NCBI GenBank assembly: GCA_950022295.1
Contig: OX465600.1
Coordinates: 5,332,001 to 5,396,000, forward strand
Reading direction: 5' to 3'
Origin: Bromus sterilis
Taxonomy: Eukaryota; Streptophyta; Magnoliopsida; Poales; Poaceae
DNA: 64,000 bases
Part shown: positions 22,454-33,034 of the stretch, in pieces
How the letters are laid out: every line of letters begins with the position of its first letter
How positions within the stretch are numbered: the first letter of the stretch is position 1
Position numbers and translations under genes: made by a program
The notes under the pieces: generated by a model
Seen by the model: the letters and a program-made list of their open reading frames with translations, nothing else
What the model was told of the DNA's origin: nothing
The model's database searches: none

Positions 22454-24588
22454 TCTATACCTAATAATAAAGGGAGGTGAATTTCTTAGTCCGTTTTAGC
22501 TATTTTGCATAAAAGTCCCTCCCCTTTTAACAAAACAACCCGCAGTCCAGCTATTTCCAACAGAAAAAAAATCACTGCCTATTCGTTCGGCTTGTTGGGC
22601 CTCCTTTTCTTGGGCCGTAGCCAGCCATTGGGTGGGAAAAAGCGCTAGGTACGAAGCCTTCTTTTGTTGGGCCTTAGCCACTGGGGAAAAAACGCCACGG
22701 TCTGACCACTTGGCGTGCCTCGCTCGCTTCGGTTCTTCTATACTTAAAAAGACGTGCGTTGGGTGGTTTGTGGGCCAATGGCTGCATAAAAAATGTATTG
22801 CATACAAAATGTACTTTGAATGATGAGGCTAATTAAAAAATTGATTGTGGGCTAATTAAATGTAGAAGAGAATGTTATATAAACATTGCATATACATAAC
22901 TAATGAGTTAGATAAATGTAAGTAAACATGAATTTTATTTGATAAAAAGTTGGAATGTATGTAAACATGAATTTTATTCCTTCGATTGAGTCCAGAATAA
23001 GATTATGCTCAGTAAAAAATACGGATGTGGGTTAAGTGGGAAGCCACCTTGCTCGCCGATCTCCCTCCGTCTTTTATTTATTGTCTTTAGAAAAAATCAC
23101 AATGATATTATCAATTTTTTGTAATTATTTTTCATCGCTCCAGAAGAAAGACAAGTATCCCTTTTAAAAAAATGTATCTCTCCCTCTACAAAAAGAAAAG
23201 CATCTTCTTTTTTATTGCATGTATCTCTTCCTTTCTTGATCTAATTTATTCATTTGTCATTAATAAAAAAATTACCTAGGGTAATTTCTTCCTAATTTCT
23301 TTATAATTTTGTTTCTTGATGATTGTTTTAAAATAAATATAAGTTTTAAAATTCTTTTTTTAGCCATCCAAAAGAAAAAAAGTGCCCCTCGTTTGATTGC
23401 ATGTACCTCTTCTTCTAGAAAAAATAATGAAAGTATCTCTTTTTTTATTGCATGCATCTCTTACTTTTTTGCATAATTAATTTATTTGTCTTTAATAAAC
23501 AATTTAGCCTAGGTTAATTTCATTCTAAATTGTCTATAATTTTGTTCCTTGGTCATCGTGTGAAAATAAATACAACTAACATAAAGAAACATAGGGATTA
23601 CATTGATCATGCTTCTTCAGGAAAAAATGAGAGAGCGAGCAAAATGGGTCGATCTATATTTGTATCCTCTTTTTTCGCCATCGGATGTGACTAGATGTTG
23701 GGTTGTTGAATGTTTTGGGAACTGAGCAACTAGCATGATCATAGTAAATTTAGTGCTATAGGGCGTTGTGTTAGCAAAAAGGCCCGTGCGTTGCAACGGG
23801 TAGAAAAAAAATGTTCACGTGATTTTAATTTTTTCTGTGATTCATTCAAAAATCCTACATATACCTAACTCACGAAAAAGTGTACCAACAAAAAACCCAC
23901 GAAAAATGTTCACACATATTAAAATTTTGTATTATTTTAAATGCGTTTGCACCTTTTTAAAATATATAAAGTTAATTTCAGGTACATCATAGGTATTTTA
24001 TCATAAGATTAAATAGTCTCCCGTTGTTTCAAGCAGTCTTTATTTTTATTAAAAAATATTGCTCCAAATATCACAAAACAAAATGCACGCGATTTTAATT
24101 TTTTGTGTCATTCATTCCAAAATCCTAGATGTATCTAACTCACAAAAAGTGTATCCGCAAAAAAAATAACGAAAAAATTACACATGTTTTAATATTTTGT
24201 ATTATTTTAAATGCGTTTGTGCCTTTTCAAAACATATCAATTTAATTTTACGTAAATCGTAGGTATTTGTAATAAGATTAAAAATTTCTCTCGTTGTTTT
24301 AAGCAATCTTTATTTTTATTAAAAATATTGCTCCATATATCAGAAAAAAATGGTCACGTGATTTTAATTATTTGTGTGATTCATTCAAAACTCCTACATG
24401 TAGCTCACTAATGAAAAAGTATACCCACAAAAAACCCACGAAAAACATTCACACGCATTAAAATTTTGTATTATTTTAAATGTGGTTGCTCCTTTTTAAA
24501 ATTTATAAAGTTAATTTTACGTACATCATTGGTATTTTATCATAAGATTAAAATTTTCTCCCGTTGCAACGCACGGGCATTGTCCTAG
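22454..24588 (+). mobile_element. Non-autonomous Helitron, 2135 bp
   Basis: The 5' end TCTATACCTAATAATAAAG is preceded by A (22453). The 3' end is a hairpin CCCGTTGCAACGCACGGG, a spacer and CTAG followed by T (24585-24589). These are textbook plant Helitron termini inserted between A and T. No Rep/helicase ORF is present. The inverted complement of the 3' hairpin (CCCGTGCGTTGCAACGGG) also occurs internally at about 23783-23800, so the last 0.8 kb is bracketed by inverted repeats. That segment is built of three units of about 268 bp. Confidence 0.85.
23811..24575 (+). repeat. Three tandem units of about 268 bp inside the Helitron
   Basis: Units start near 23813 (ATGTTCACGTGATTTTAATT), 24083 (ATGCACGCGATTTTAATT) and 24350 (TGGTCACGTGATTTTAATT). 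Each proceeds through CCTA(C/G)ATGTA, AAAACCCACGAAAAA, TTTTGTATTATTTTAAATG and TCTC(C/T)CGTTG. The last unit runs into the terminal hairpin, so each unit end looks like a decayed version of the Helitron 3' end. This suggests the array arose by repeated use of the terminus. Confidence 0.8.
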
Positions 24589-25125
24589 TAATTTACCTAC
24601 GTATAGTTAGATTCCGCACCCACGTACCAAAAGAAAAGCTTATCTCCTACTCCGTACTAGCTAGTTGTTTCCAAATGCATGAACAAACGTTTGGTTACCA
24701 TGAAAGTATTTTTTTTACTGCCATGAAAAGAGGAACTAACTTTTCTGATGCAGAAAATCAAGTAAAGCTAAGGGCTTGTTGGGTTAATGCAACGTTACCA
24801 CCGCGGCGAACGTACGTACGTCCACACGAACTCGATCCGACGCCGCTCTCTTTTTTCACGGTTACGATTTCCACAATGACCTGTACTGCTTTCATGTTCG
24901 TACGTAATTTCAGTTTCGTAACGACTCGATCGTATTTTACCACCATAGGGTTAATTAAGGTGGATGCAACGTTTCTTAAAGTTGCCAATTAATCGCCGTA
25001 AAACTTGTAGTAGATGCGGGAGGATGAGATGCATGCATGCATGCGGCAACAAACAAAGTTGAGAAACCGCAAAAAAAAGAAAAGAAGAAAAAGAGTAAAA
25101 ATCGATGGAGAGGATGGAGATGTAC

Positions 25126-25210
25126 CGGCCGGGCGTCGGTCTTCAAGTTGAAGCTCGGGCAGGGCCGCACGCGCCCTCGATCGCTGGCTATGGGTTAACT
25201 AGGACGAGAA
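25126..25210 (-). other. Proposed non-coding first exon of the mini Aux/IAA gene
   Basis: GC-rich block just downstream (minus strand) of a TATA box and ending at a GTACAT donor. It contains no ATG in any frame on the minus strand. The frame that would join exon 2 has an upstream stop (TAA). Translation would therefore begin at the ATG that opens exon 2. Confidence 0.4.
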
Positions 25211-25238
25211 CTCAAGGAACAAAATCTTGGGAAGGGTG

Positions 25239-25247
25239 CCTTTTATA
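25239..25247 (-). promoter_or_regulatory. TATA box (TATAAAAGG), minus strand
   Basis: TATAAAAGG on the minus strand, about 30 bp upstream of the predicted transcription start near 25210. It lies about 40 bp from the edge of an inverted-repeat transposon relic at 25285-25902. Confidence 0.55.
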
Positions 25248-25284
25248 GGTCCATCGTTGTTGTTGTACCGTTTCAGACACAAAC

Positions 25285-25902
25285 ACACAATAAAGTGGAT
25301 TAACTACCATTAAGGACATATAAAACGGCCAGTGGCGCGGAGGATGGATCGAATCCAAGGGGCATGCGGAGATTCTTCTACTCAAAACGTATACAAAAGA
25401 GTTAATTACACCCTGGATATAAAAACTTACCAAATTAACATATTCATACGATAATCTTGAAAACTCCACAAAAATCATACAATAACTCACATGCCGTATC
25501 AATCTACTACAAAATCGACCCCCCTGACCCAGGTGGCATGCAACATCTGCATAGCACAGGCCACTCGATTGCATGTGAATTTATGCAGAAAACCCCTTAC
25601 AGTGTACCCTAATACCACGGCAAGTACATACCGCAAATAAATTGGTCGTGAAATTTCCTAAAGCCGCCACAAAACCCTGCTCCTACCTCGAGCTCTCCGA
25701 GGCAGCGACGTCAGTTTGGACTCATCGGTGACGAGCGAGGCGACATGTGGCCAGTTATGCGGGCTGAGTCGGCGTTCCCTTCCGCATATGGTATGTCTCG
25801 AATCCATACATCAACTCGCCGCAACTTTTGTTTCTTCCTTTTTTTGTAGGTTTTCAGTGTGGTGATGATCAACGATATTTGTGTCCGAATTTAGACGATT
25901 GT
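25285..25902. mobile_element. Second, interrupted copy of the inverted-repeat element
   Basis: Matches 10293-10850 in order: a GAGTTAATTACACCC arm, CTTGAAAACTCCACAAAAATCATAC, CGACATGTGGCCAGTTAT, ATGGTATGTC and AGGTTTT. The right inverted arm is missing because LINE 1 begins at 25903. It lies immediately upstream of the mini Aux/IAA TATA box. Confidence 0.6.
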
Positions 25903-28340
25903 TTTTTTAGATAAACAGGGAGCCCTCCCCGGTTCCATTTCATTGAAATAAAACCAACCACACAGTCACCGATTCACCCGATCTCGGGAGTCAAGCAAGT
26001 TAAAAGGAAAACTAAAGACATTATTTGCTAGGGCGGCGGGAGGGGGGGTGTGAATCATTCTCATTACAGTGCAGAGAGGCTCAACAGGTGCAACTGCTAC
26101 CTCGGCATCATGAGGTTTTCCTGGTCTTCAGTGGAGGCCCCAGGCAGCCATCTTTGGCGACCAACAGGTCCCTAGAGGCGACACTGGGCTCGATGTCATC
26201 GCTGGCTTGATCATCTTCACCGGAGACACGCTAGCGTTTCTCAAAGTGTCAGATGCCATCAAACTGTCCCTCAGCCACATAGGATCGACTGAGATCTTCT
26301 GAGCATCTCCTCCAAACTTTGGGAAAAAGCCTCCAACCTCTCCCTGCATGAATCTTGGGACAGAACCAACCAGTATCTGACAGTCCGAAGGATGGATCTC
26401 CAGACCTGATACATGGATATCCATACATTGTTATCAAAGACCATAACGTTTCTATGTTTCCAAAGGCACCACATAACTGCAGAAGAAACTGTATTCAAAG
26501 TAGAGTTCTTGCAATTAGAGAGCCAGATACTAGCTACAAACTCAAAATCAACACCAATGGTAATTTGAAAGGAACTACCAATGAAGGACCATAAATTTTG
26601 AGCTACTACACACCCAAAGAACAGATAATCAACAGACTCGTTTTCACTGTAGTAGGCACCCCCCTAAAATTAATGATATGGTAAAGGGAACTAGTAGTGT
26701 AAACCCCTTAGTTTTCCAACCGCCACACCAGGGCATCAATATCACTAGAGTTCACTACAACTTTTACAATTTCCAGCAGTTGAAACCACTGCTCCATGAG
26801 AGCAAGTGAGAAATTTCTTCTAAAAGTTAGCTTTAGGTTAACCCCATCCCAAGCATTTTCCAAGGTGATGTTCTGCTCATTGCAAACAACATAGATTTTC
26901 CAGAATTGGACTGAGAGAGGGGAGTTACCAAACGAGGTATCTTCCCAAAGTCTAATCTTACTTACATCACCCACAGTCCATCTGTACCCCATTTTAAGAG
27001 CCTGAATGGTGGAATCTACTCCTTTCCAAAATCTAGAAATATTAGGGTCAAAGTTGGGGACAAAAATATTAGCTCTTCTAGCAGAAGAGTATTTATTATT
27101 AATGACAGGCCTCAACAACTTGCCCTCACCCTCATTGTATCTCTTAACCCAGGAACCTAAAAGGCATAGGTTAATTTCTTGTAAATTTGGGATGCCTAAA
27201 CCCCCAAATTCCTTCTTCATGTAAAATAGCTTCCAATTGGCCAGGTGAATCTTTCTATGCCCCTCAAAATCATTCCAAAGGCAGTTAGCCATTTGGGAAT
27301 TGATCATTTCTACAGCCCATTTGGGGAACTTGAAGAAGGAAAGTAGGTAAATACGTATACTAGCTAGGCATGCTTGGATAAGAATAAGCTTACCTCTATA
27401 TGATAATAGCTTACCTCTCCAGCCTGCTATCCTTTTCAAGATCTTGTCAATAAGAGGTTGAATGTCTTCTCTACTCAGTTTCTCATGATGCAGTGCACCC
27501 CTAAGTATTTGATAGGGAAGTTTCCTTTACTACACCCAAGCATGTTAGCAAAGGGTAGGAATCAAGCCTCATCCATATTGATAGGAATCAGCTCACTCTA
27601 ACTATCCTCATGATACTTGTTCAAAACATCTAAGCACAAACTTAAGGTTTTGACCCCGCTCTAAGTTGATATCTAAGAAGAGAATAGTGTCATCTGCATA
27701 CTGGAGACAGATGACACCACCAGGGTAGACCTCAGGGATAAAACCCTTAATTAAGTTTTGTTCAACAACTTTAAAAATCATTTTAGTGAGAGCATCAACT
27801 ACTATATTAAACAGTAAGGGGGACAAGGGATCTCCCTGTCTAAGACCTTTGCCAGTTGTAAAGAATCCACTCTCAGTGTGGTTCATCTTGACCCCAACAG
27901 AACCTCTATGGGTGATGGCATGGATCCAAGATAGCCATCTTCCACCAAAACCTCTAGCTTTGAGAAGCTCCTCAAGGAATTATAGATTAACTTTATCAAA
28001 AGCTTACTCATAATCTAACTTAAGCACTAGCCCCTGTTGGGAGGAAGAATGGATAGAGTGTAGTATCTCATGGGCAGTGACCACACTCTCCAAAATAAAT
28101 CTACCTTTTTGAAAAGCAGATTGATTATTAGCAATCAACCTGTTAAGGATACTGGTTAATCTATTGGTAAGAACTTTAGTGAAAAATATTAAAACTACAG
28201 TTAAGCAGACTAATTGGTCTAGATTTGTTAATGGAGGTAGCATCCTGTTCTTTAGGAATGAAAGTCAGCATGGCAAAATTAATTCTATGGATGGCTAGGT
28301 CTCCCTTATGGACTTCAGAAAACATCCTGAGGAGATTCTG
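25903..28340 (-). pseudogene. 5'-truncated, frame-broken LINE (LINE 1)
   Basis: Non-LTR retrotransposon remnant on the minus strand. From high to low coordinates it carries reverse transcriptase blocks: ANNQSAFQKGRFI (about 28130), GLRQGDPLSPLLFNIV (about 27820) and the catalytic YADD (about 27690). The C-terminal connection region follows (WRGKLLSYRGKLILIQ, about 27410; GGLGIPNLQEINL, about 27200). The frame is broken several times (for example near 27450-27600 and 28010). The endonuclease and N-terminal RT are missing. The 3' end has a short A run (T run at 25903-25909 on plus) after a 3'-UTR. It is a dead copy that was inserted into the element at 25285-25902. Confidence 0.88.
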
Positions 28341-28450
28341 CATTTAATTAACCACATACAAAGTGACTACGTATACACTTAGACATCTATTTTTTTCATG
28401 CAACCATTAAATTATGCTTTGTTATAATATGAAAGAATAAATATACAATA

Positions 28451-28529
28451 TTCCCTTCGTTTTGAATTATTTGACATGGCTTTAGTTTAAGTTTAGTTAG
28501 CCATGTCAACTAATTCGGAACGGAGGAAG
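28451..28529. mobile_element. Stowaway MITE, 79 bp
   Basis: Hairpin with TTCCCTTCGTTTTGAATTATTTGACATGG on one arm and the inverted CCATGTCAACTAATTCGGAACGGAGGAA on the other. It is flanked by TA (28449-28450, 28530-28531). Confidence 0.8.
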
Positions 28530-28531
28530 TA

Positions 28532-29163
28532 GTAGAAAAGCCATAAAAATAAGTTTTTAAATGAACTAAAACTAAAACTAAAAAATAATGAAAAGGTTAA
28601 GGGAAAATTAAATTAGCGGCATTGGTACTACCCTTTAAAAACAAAGAAAATGAATAATAATATACTGAAAACAACAAAACTTGCACAAAATTTACATAAA
28701 AAATGTGCTTTTTATAATATGAAAGAATAGGCATGTAACAATGGAAAATAAAACAAATTATGAGAACTAATGAATTAGTCAAATTGGTATTACCACTAAA
28801 GAAGAAATTAAATGAAACTTAAAATTAAATCCAAATAATGAAGTTTTCTAAGAAAGGATGAATTAGTAGTCCTGGGTGTTCGGTAAATTTGGTAATACGG
28901 TTCGGTAAATACGGTTCTTATACCGTGGTAAATACGTCATGCATTATGAATACAGTTCAGTTTTGGTAAATACCAAACTATTTCGGTACGGTTTCGGTAA
29001 ATACCATAATAACCATAATTGACGTGAATTTAAAACATGCGACATGTCCACATCACATATGCATATAAGACAAGTCAAATATTTTAAAAAAATATGGGTA
29101 AATAAGGTGTAACACTACCAATCCTCTATCTAAATTTAGCATGCGATCAAACAATCACACCAC
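28532..29163. other. A-rich intergenic DNA, no gene seen
   Basis: Dominated by AAATTAAA-type text. About 28875-29010 repeats variants of CGGTAAATACGGTT / TTCGGTAAATACC, a short-period repeat of unknown origin. No coding signal. Confidence 0.4.
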
Positions 29164-29166
29164 TTA

Positions 29167-29435
29167 GGCCCTGTTTGGTTCGGCTGTTGATTTCTGAAAA
29201 TTTGCTGCGGGAAAATTTCCTGCGGAAAACCGGAAGCACCTCCCGGGCAGATTTTTGATTTTCCGCAGCAGATTTTCAAAAATTGTTTGAAGATTCGCTC
29301 TTTGGTTTACTCGTACGTGTATTTTCCGGTTGCGCTTTGATGGAATCCGGTCGTTTGAAGGTTCTTTGATGGAATCCTATTTGGTTCGGCTGTGGATTTC
29401 TAAAATCTGAATGATAAAGCTAACCAAACAGGGCC
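29167..29435. mobile_element. Tourist-type (PIF/Harbinger) MITE, 269 bp
   Basis: The left end GGCCCTGTTTGGTTCGGCTG is matched by the inverted right end CTAACCAAACAGGGCC. TTA target-site duplications lie at 29164-29166 and 29436-29438. The TTTGGTTCGGCTGT.GATTTCT text of the left end recurs internally near 29380. Confidence 0.85.
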
Positions 29436-29438
29436 TTA

Positions 29439-30600
29439 GCGGCATCCACTAATTTACACATAGGTTATACAAAAATTGTGCTTTTCTATAATATGCATGA
29501 ATAAACTTATAATAGCGTATTTTGAACAAATAATTTTCCTAATATTAAATAAAGTAGTAAAATAGTTATTACCGTAAAATAAAAAAGAAATGAAACAAGA
29601 ACTAATACAAAATTAAACAATAAACTTTCCTAAATAAGAAGGAATTAGTGGAATTTATTTTACCCTTTAATAAGAAAGAAATTAAAAATAGAACAAATAA
29701 TAAAAAATTAACACAATTTACATAGAAATTATTATTTCTATAATATATAGGAATAAGAATATTATGGTGAATTAAAAAAATGTTTTAAAAAGAAGGAAAT
29801 AGTCAGTGACATTCATACGACCTTAGCAAGGAAAGAAAATAAAATAAAACTAAATCATAATTATAATAATGAAGCTTTCTAAGCTAGAATGAATTAATGG
29901 TATTGGTATTAGCTTTGAAGAAAAAAAAAAGAAAAAAAAATCTTTAAAAAGCTCGAGCACAACTTTAAATTTAGTAAATAGGTAAAAATAAATATATAAT
30001 AGTGCATCTTTACACTTTAATATAATGTATACACATGTTATATAGTACTTGCGTTGCGTGTATACATTTTACAATCACCAACATCCTAAAAATTCCAATA
30101 AAAACCAACAAAGGAACACAAGTCAAAAAGGCATACAAATACATTGACAAAAGTCGAAAAGGCAGAAAAACACAAATAGAAAAAGCTTGGACGTACACTG
30201 CACACGTACAGAAAAAAGATTGACTTGCATTTCATCTATGCATGTGTGTGCAAGTCGCAAAGAAGGAAATCTATTGAAAATAACAGCGTCAGTCAAATTC
30301 ATAGCGACCTCCTGCACGAAACATCTTGAATCAAATTCGACTGAACCAATAAAATATTTCCATGCGCCTGCTATTTAGCTATTGTGGTTTTCTTTAATAA
30401 ATCGCGGGTTAACATTTGTTCCTTCTTCTCGAAAAAACAACAACAACATTTGCTCATCTCTTTGAGATAGTTCAGCAAACAAGTTAACAAGACGCAAATA
30501 TATTATTCGAGTTTTCATCCAAATTTCTCACTAGAAAGGAGACATCACAAAACACAGATGGAAATAACACAAGGAATATTAGTCCTAAACACGAACACAA
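29439..30600. other. AT-rich intergenic DNA, no gene seen
   Basis: Poly-A-rich sequence with no coding signal. Open frames near 30035-30378 overlap on both strands and lack any domain. Confidence 0.4.
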
Positions 30601-30760
30601 AGACACATCAAAACACTACACCAATGGCAATGGCGACGACACGAAGACGACGATCGAGAGGCTACACTGCACCACACATGCATGCAGTTGCATGCAGCGT
30701 GCCCCTCCCCTTATTCCCTTCACCAAAACAGCCTAAAGATGGACGATCGGCGGACGGCGC

Positions 30761-31333
30761 CTAGCAGGTGGCGATGCAGGACTTGGAGCACTTGGCGGCG
30801 CACTTGGCGTGGGCGGAGAGGGTGCAGCCCTTGCCGCACAGCAGCCGCTTCTTGTGGCACTCCTCCTTGGTCAGGCAGCTCTTGCCCGCCGACTTCTGCC
30901 CCTCCTTGCTGATCCCGCTCCCGCTCCCGCTCTCCTCCTTGCCGTGCGCGCCGCTCTGCTCCTTCCCGGCGTGCTCGCCGCTCCCCGACACCGGCGACGG
31001 CACCGTGCCCGGGTCTCCGCCCTGCTGGATCGCCACGCCGCCGCTCGGCTTCGTCCCCTCCATCGGGATCGTTGCCGCGTCCCCGCCGTCCTTCTTCTCC
31101 TCCCCCCGGACGGACGCCAGGAGCGCCGCCGGCTCCTCCTCGAGCAGGCCGTTGGCAGCCGCGATGCGGGCCGCCGGCTCCTCCTCCAGCAGACCGTGGG
31201 CGGCGCCGTTGGTACCCGCGATGCGGCCCGCCGGCTCGGTGTGGTCCAACGACTCCAACGGCTTGATCGCCGCGACAGCCGTGGCGGCCAGTGCCAGGAG
31301 CAGCAGCGCCGCGAGGCTCCCGGAGCGAGACAT
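30761..31333 (-). CDS. Secreted cysteine-rich protein with acidic proregion (190 aa)
   Basis: Unknown family. The single-exon ORF starts at the ATG at 31333 (context CCGGCCATGT) and begins with a clear signal peptide (MSRSGSLAALLLLALAATAVAA, cleavage near 22), so it is probably secreted. Residues about 25-75 contain near-repeats of PAARIAAANGLLEEE. Residues 75-150 are Gly/Ser/Glu/Lys-rich and look disordered. Residues 153-190 carry eight cysteines in the pattern C-x5-C-x6-C-x3-C-x7-C-x3-C-x3-C-x3-C, ending with Cys190. This is a lysine-rich basic module, a likely disulphide-bonded peptide. The frame stays open upstream to an ATG at 31624. The signal peptide and a TATA-like site at 31470-31477 argue for the downstream start. 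High GC3 supports a real gene. It could be a precursor of a defence or signalling peptide, which is unproven. Confidence 0.8.
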   Translation of the reverse strand: MSRSGSLAALLLLALAATAVAAIKPLESLDHTEPAGRIAGTNGAAHGLLEEEPAARIAAANGLLEEEPAALLASVRGEEKKDGGDAATIPMEGTKPSGGVAIQQGGDPGTVPSPVSGSGEHAGKEQSGAHGKEESGSGSGISKEGQKSAGKSCLTKEECHKKRLLCGKGCTLSAHAKCAAKCSKSCIATC

Positions 31334-31469
31334 GGCCGGCTGGCTGGCTGGCTGGGCGGACGGACGCTCCGGTTTCTTGATCGGCGGCAAGCTTTTGTGG
31401 TGCGGAGGTGTGCAGCAGCTCTCGCCTTGGCTCTCTGTGAACTGTGCCACTGTGGTCGAGGCGGCCGCG

Positions 31470-31477
31470 TATTTGTA
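31470..31477 (-). promoter_or_regulatory. TATA-like site of the cysteine-rich gene
   Basis: TACAAATA on the minus strand, about 135 bp upstream of the start codon at 31333, leaving a 5'-UTR of about 100 nt. It is a weak match to the TATA consensus, but its position fits. Confidence 0.4.
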
Positions 31478-31689
31478 GTGCAGTGGCTTGGGTGCTGGAG
31501 GGGCCGGCCGGCGGCCATGGCGTGTCGAACCTACCTCCTGCACCGCGCGCCGGTACCAAGCGCGAGGGGCGTGCACCGGTGCCGGTGCGTGCAATGCTCG
31601 TTGTGATCGGTCGTTTGGATGCATGGCTTGGGCGCGGCAAGGTATGCACCACGATCACGAGTGATGAACTTGCCTCAGCCACAGGAGAC

Positions 31690-33030
31690 CATGCATGAGT
31701 TGAAATGTTGAATGTATGAAGGACGACGCTCTGCGCCGACCGGCCTAATTTTGGCCGGTCACCGCGAGCCGTCTGATCTCCCGTGATCCAACGTATTAAA
31801 TTCGCGCGTACCCCTTTGGATTAGACGACTGCAATATTTATGGTATCTTTGCAATATTTATGGTACATTTGCAACTTTTTTAGTATATGGATACAATATT
31901 TTCTAATTTTGGTGTTTTTTGCAGTAAAAAAAATGGTGGTAGCAAATTTTAATCGCTGGTGGTACATTTTTTAATATCGGTTGCAACTGTTTTGATACAT
32001 GGATGCAACAACAATTTATTGTGTGCATTTTTTTTAATTTTTTTCACTATAGCAACAAAAATCTGAAAAAAATTTACACACCATAGTTACCATCAATTCG
32101 TGGCAGCAAATTTAATCACCGTTTGTAGCTTTTTGTATAATGGTTGCAACAAAATTCGGGACACATCATCACCGACCACACTTCATTTTTTTTAGCAAAA
32201 AATCATTAGTAACATTTTTATATCATGCTACCAAATAAACACGCTTAGCATATGAGCGACACTTATTATGGATCGGAGGGAGTACTAGATACATTCGTTT
32301 AGCAAAAAGTAACATAGATCAACGTAATAATATTAGAATAATAATAGTATAGATAGTATCATTTTACACTACAGTTGCAACAATTATCATGCGTCATATG
32401 CAACAAAAACGAGAAAGTTGACACAGGTGGGCCTTGGCCCGACCAGCCTAAGCTTTGGCCGATTGGCCGGCCATGAACATTTCCCATGTATGAACCATAA
32501 AAATATTTTCTTGTACTTTATGAAAATAATAATATGAAATGTACATCGCGTATTTGATTATTATTTTTACTAAAATATGCTTGTGTTTCACTATTTTGAA
32601 AATGTTGGTAAGTTTTAAAAACCTGCTCACACTAGTGTGGGCGTATTTTCAAGTCTACAAAAATACTACAAAAACACAAATCAAGAATATGTGAACAAAA
32701 AACTTGGAAAATGGAAATAAAACTGAAAGAGAAAGCAAGAAAAAATGAAAAAAATCTAAAGGAGAAAAGTAAAAGAAATAACCAACTATTCCGACCTGAG
32801 TCGCAACGGCCATCAAACAGGGAAGGTCCAAGAGATTAATTAAAGAGTACTCCTTCTTCGTAAAGATCTTTTTTATTATATAGAGAGCTCACCACTTGTT
32901 GCATGCTAACCGTTTCCTTGAGGTTTTTATGTATGCGTGTTCGATGTTTACATGAGTTTTTGATTTTGTTTGCTTTTTGTTTTTCGTGTAGTTTATATTA
33001 AATTTTATGTGAAAATATGATTTTTCTCGT
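31690..33030. other. Repetitive intergenic DNA, TE-like
   Basis: GGCCGGTC / GACCGGCC strings near 31740-31765 and 32440-32475 bracket T/A-rich text with recurring TTGCAA(C/T)...TGGTA and GGTTGCAAC phrases, suggesting a decayed DNA transposon. GACACTTATTATGGATCGGAGGGAGTA at about 32257-32283 is a lone Stowaway right end. No gene. Confidence 0.4.
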
Positions 33031-33034
33031 CGAG

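Larger units (their letters stand above)
21953..25125 (-). other. Proposed 3.2-kb first intron of the mini Aux/IAA gene
   Basis: Minus-strand donor GTACAT at 25125, right after a GC-rich exon-like block, and acceptor CACTACAG at 21953. The intron is filled with a Stowaway MITE (22135-22226) and a Helitron (22454-24588). No exon encoding domains I or II in the usual form was found between them. The inference rests on splice motifs and the TATA box at 25239-25247. Confidence 0.5.

Noticed and set aside
25133..25170. Coding first exon (RVRPCPSFNLKTDARP) for the Aux/IAA gene
   Set aside because: The frame that would join exon 2 has an upstream stop and no ATG, and no Aux/IAA motif is present. 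I treated the block as 5'-UTR.
30809..31606. Plus-strand ORFs of 236 and 265 aa
   Set aside because: They are antisense shadows of the GC-rich cysteine-rich gene on the minus strand, which has a signal peptide and cysteine pattern that they lack.
31333..31624. N-terminal extension of the cysteine-rich protein to the upstream ATG
   Set aside because: It would bury the signal peptide, and a TATA-like site lies inside it, so the start at 31333 is preferred.
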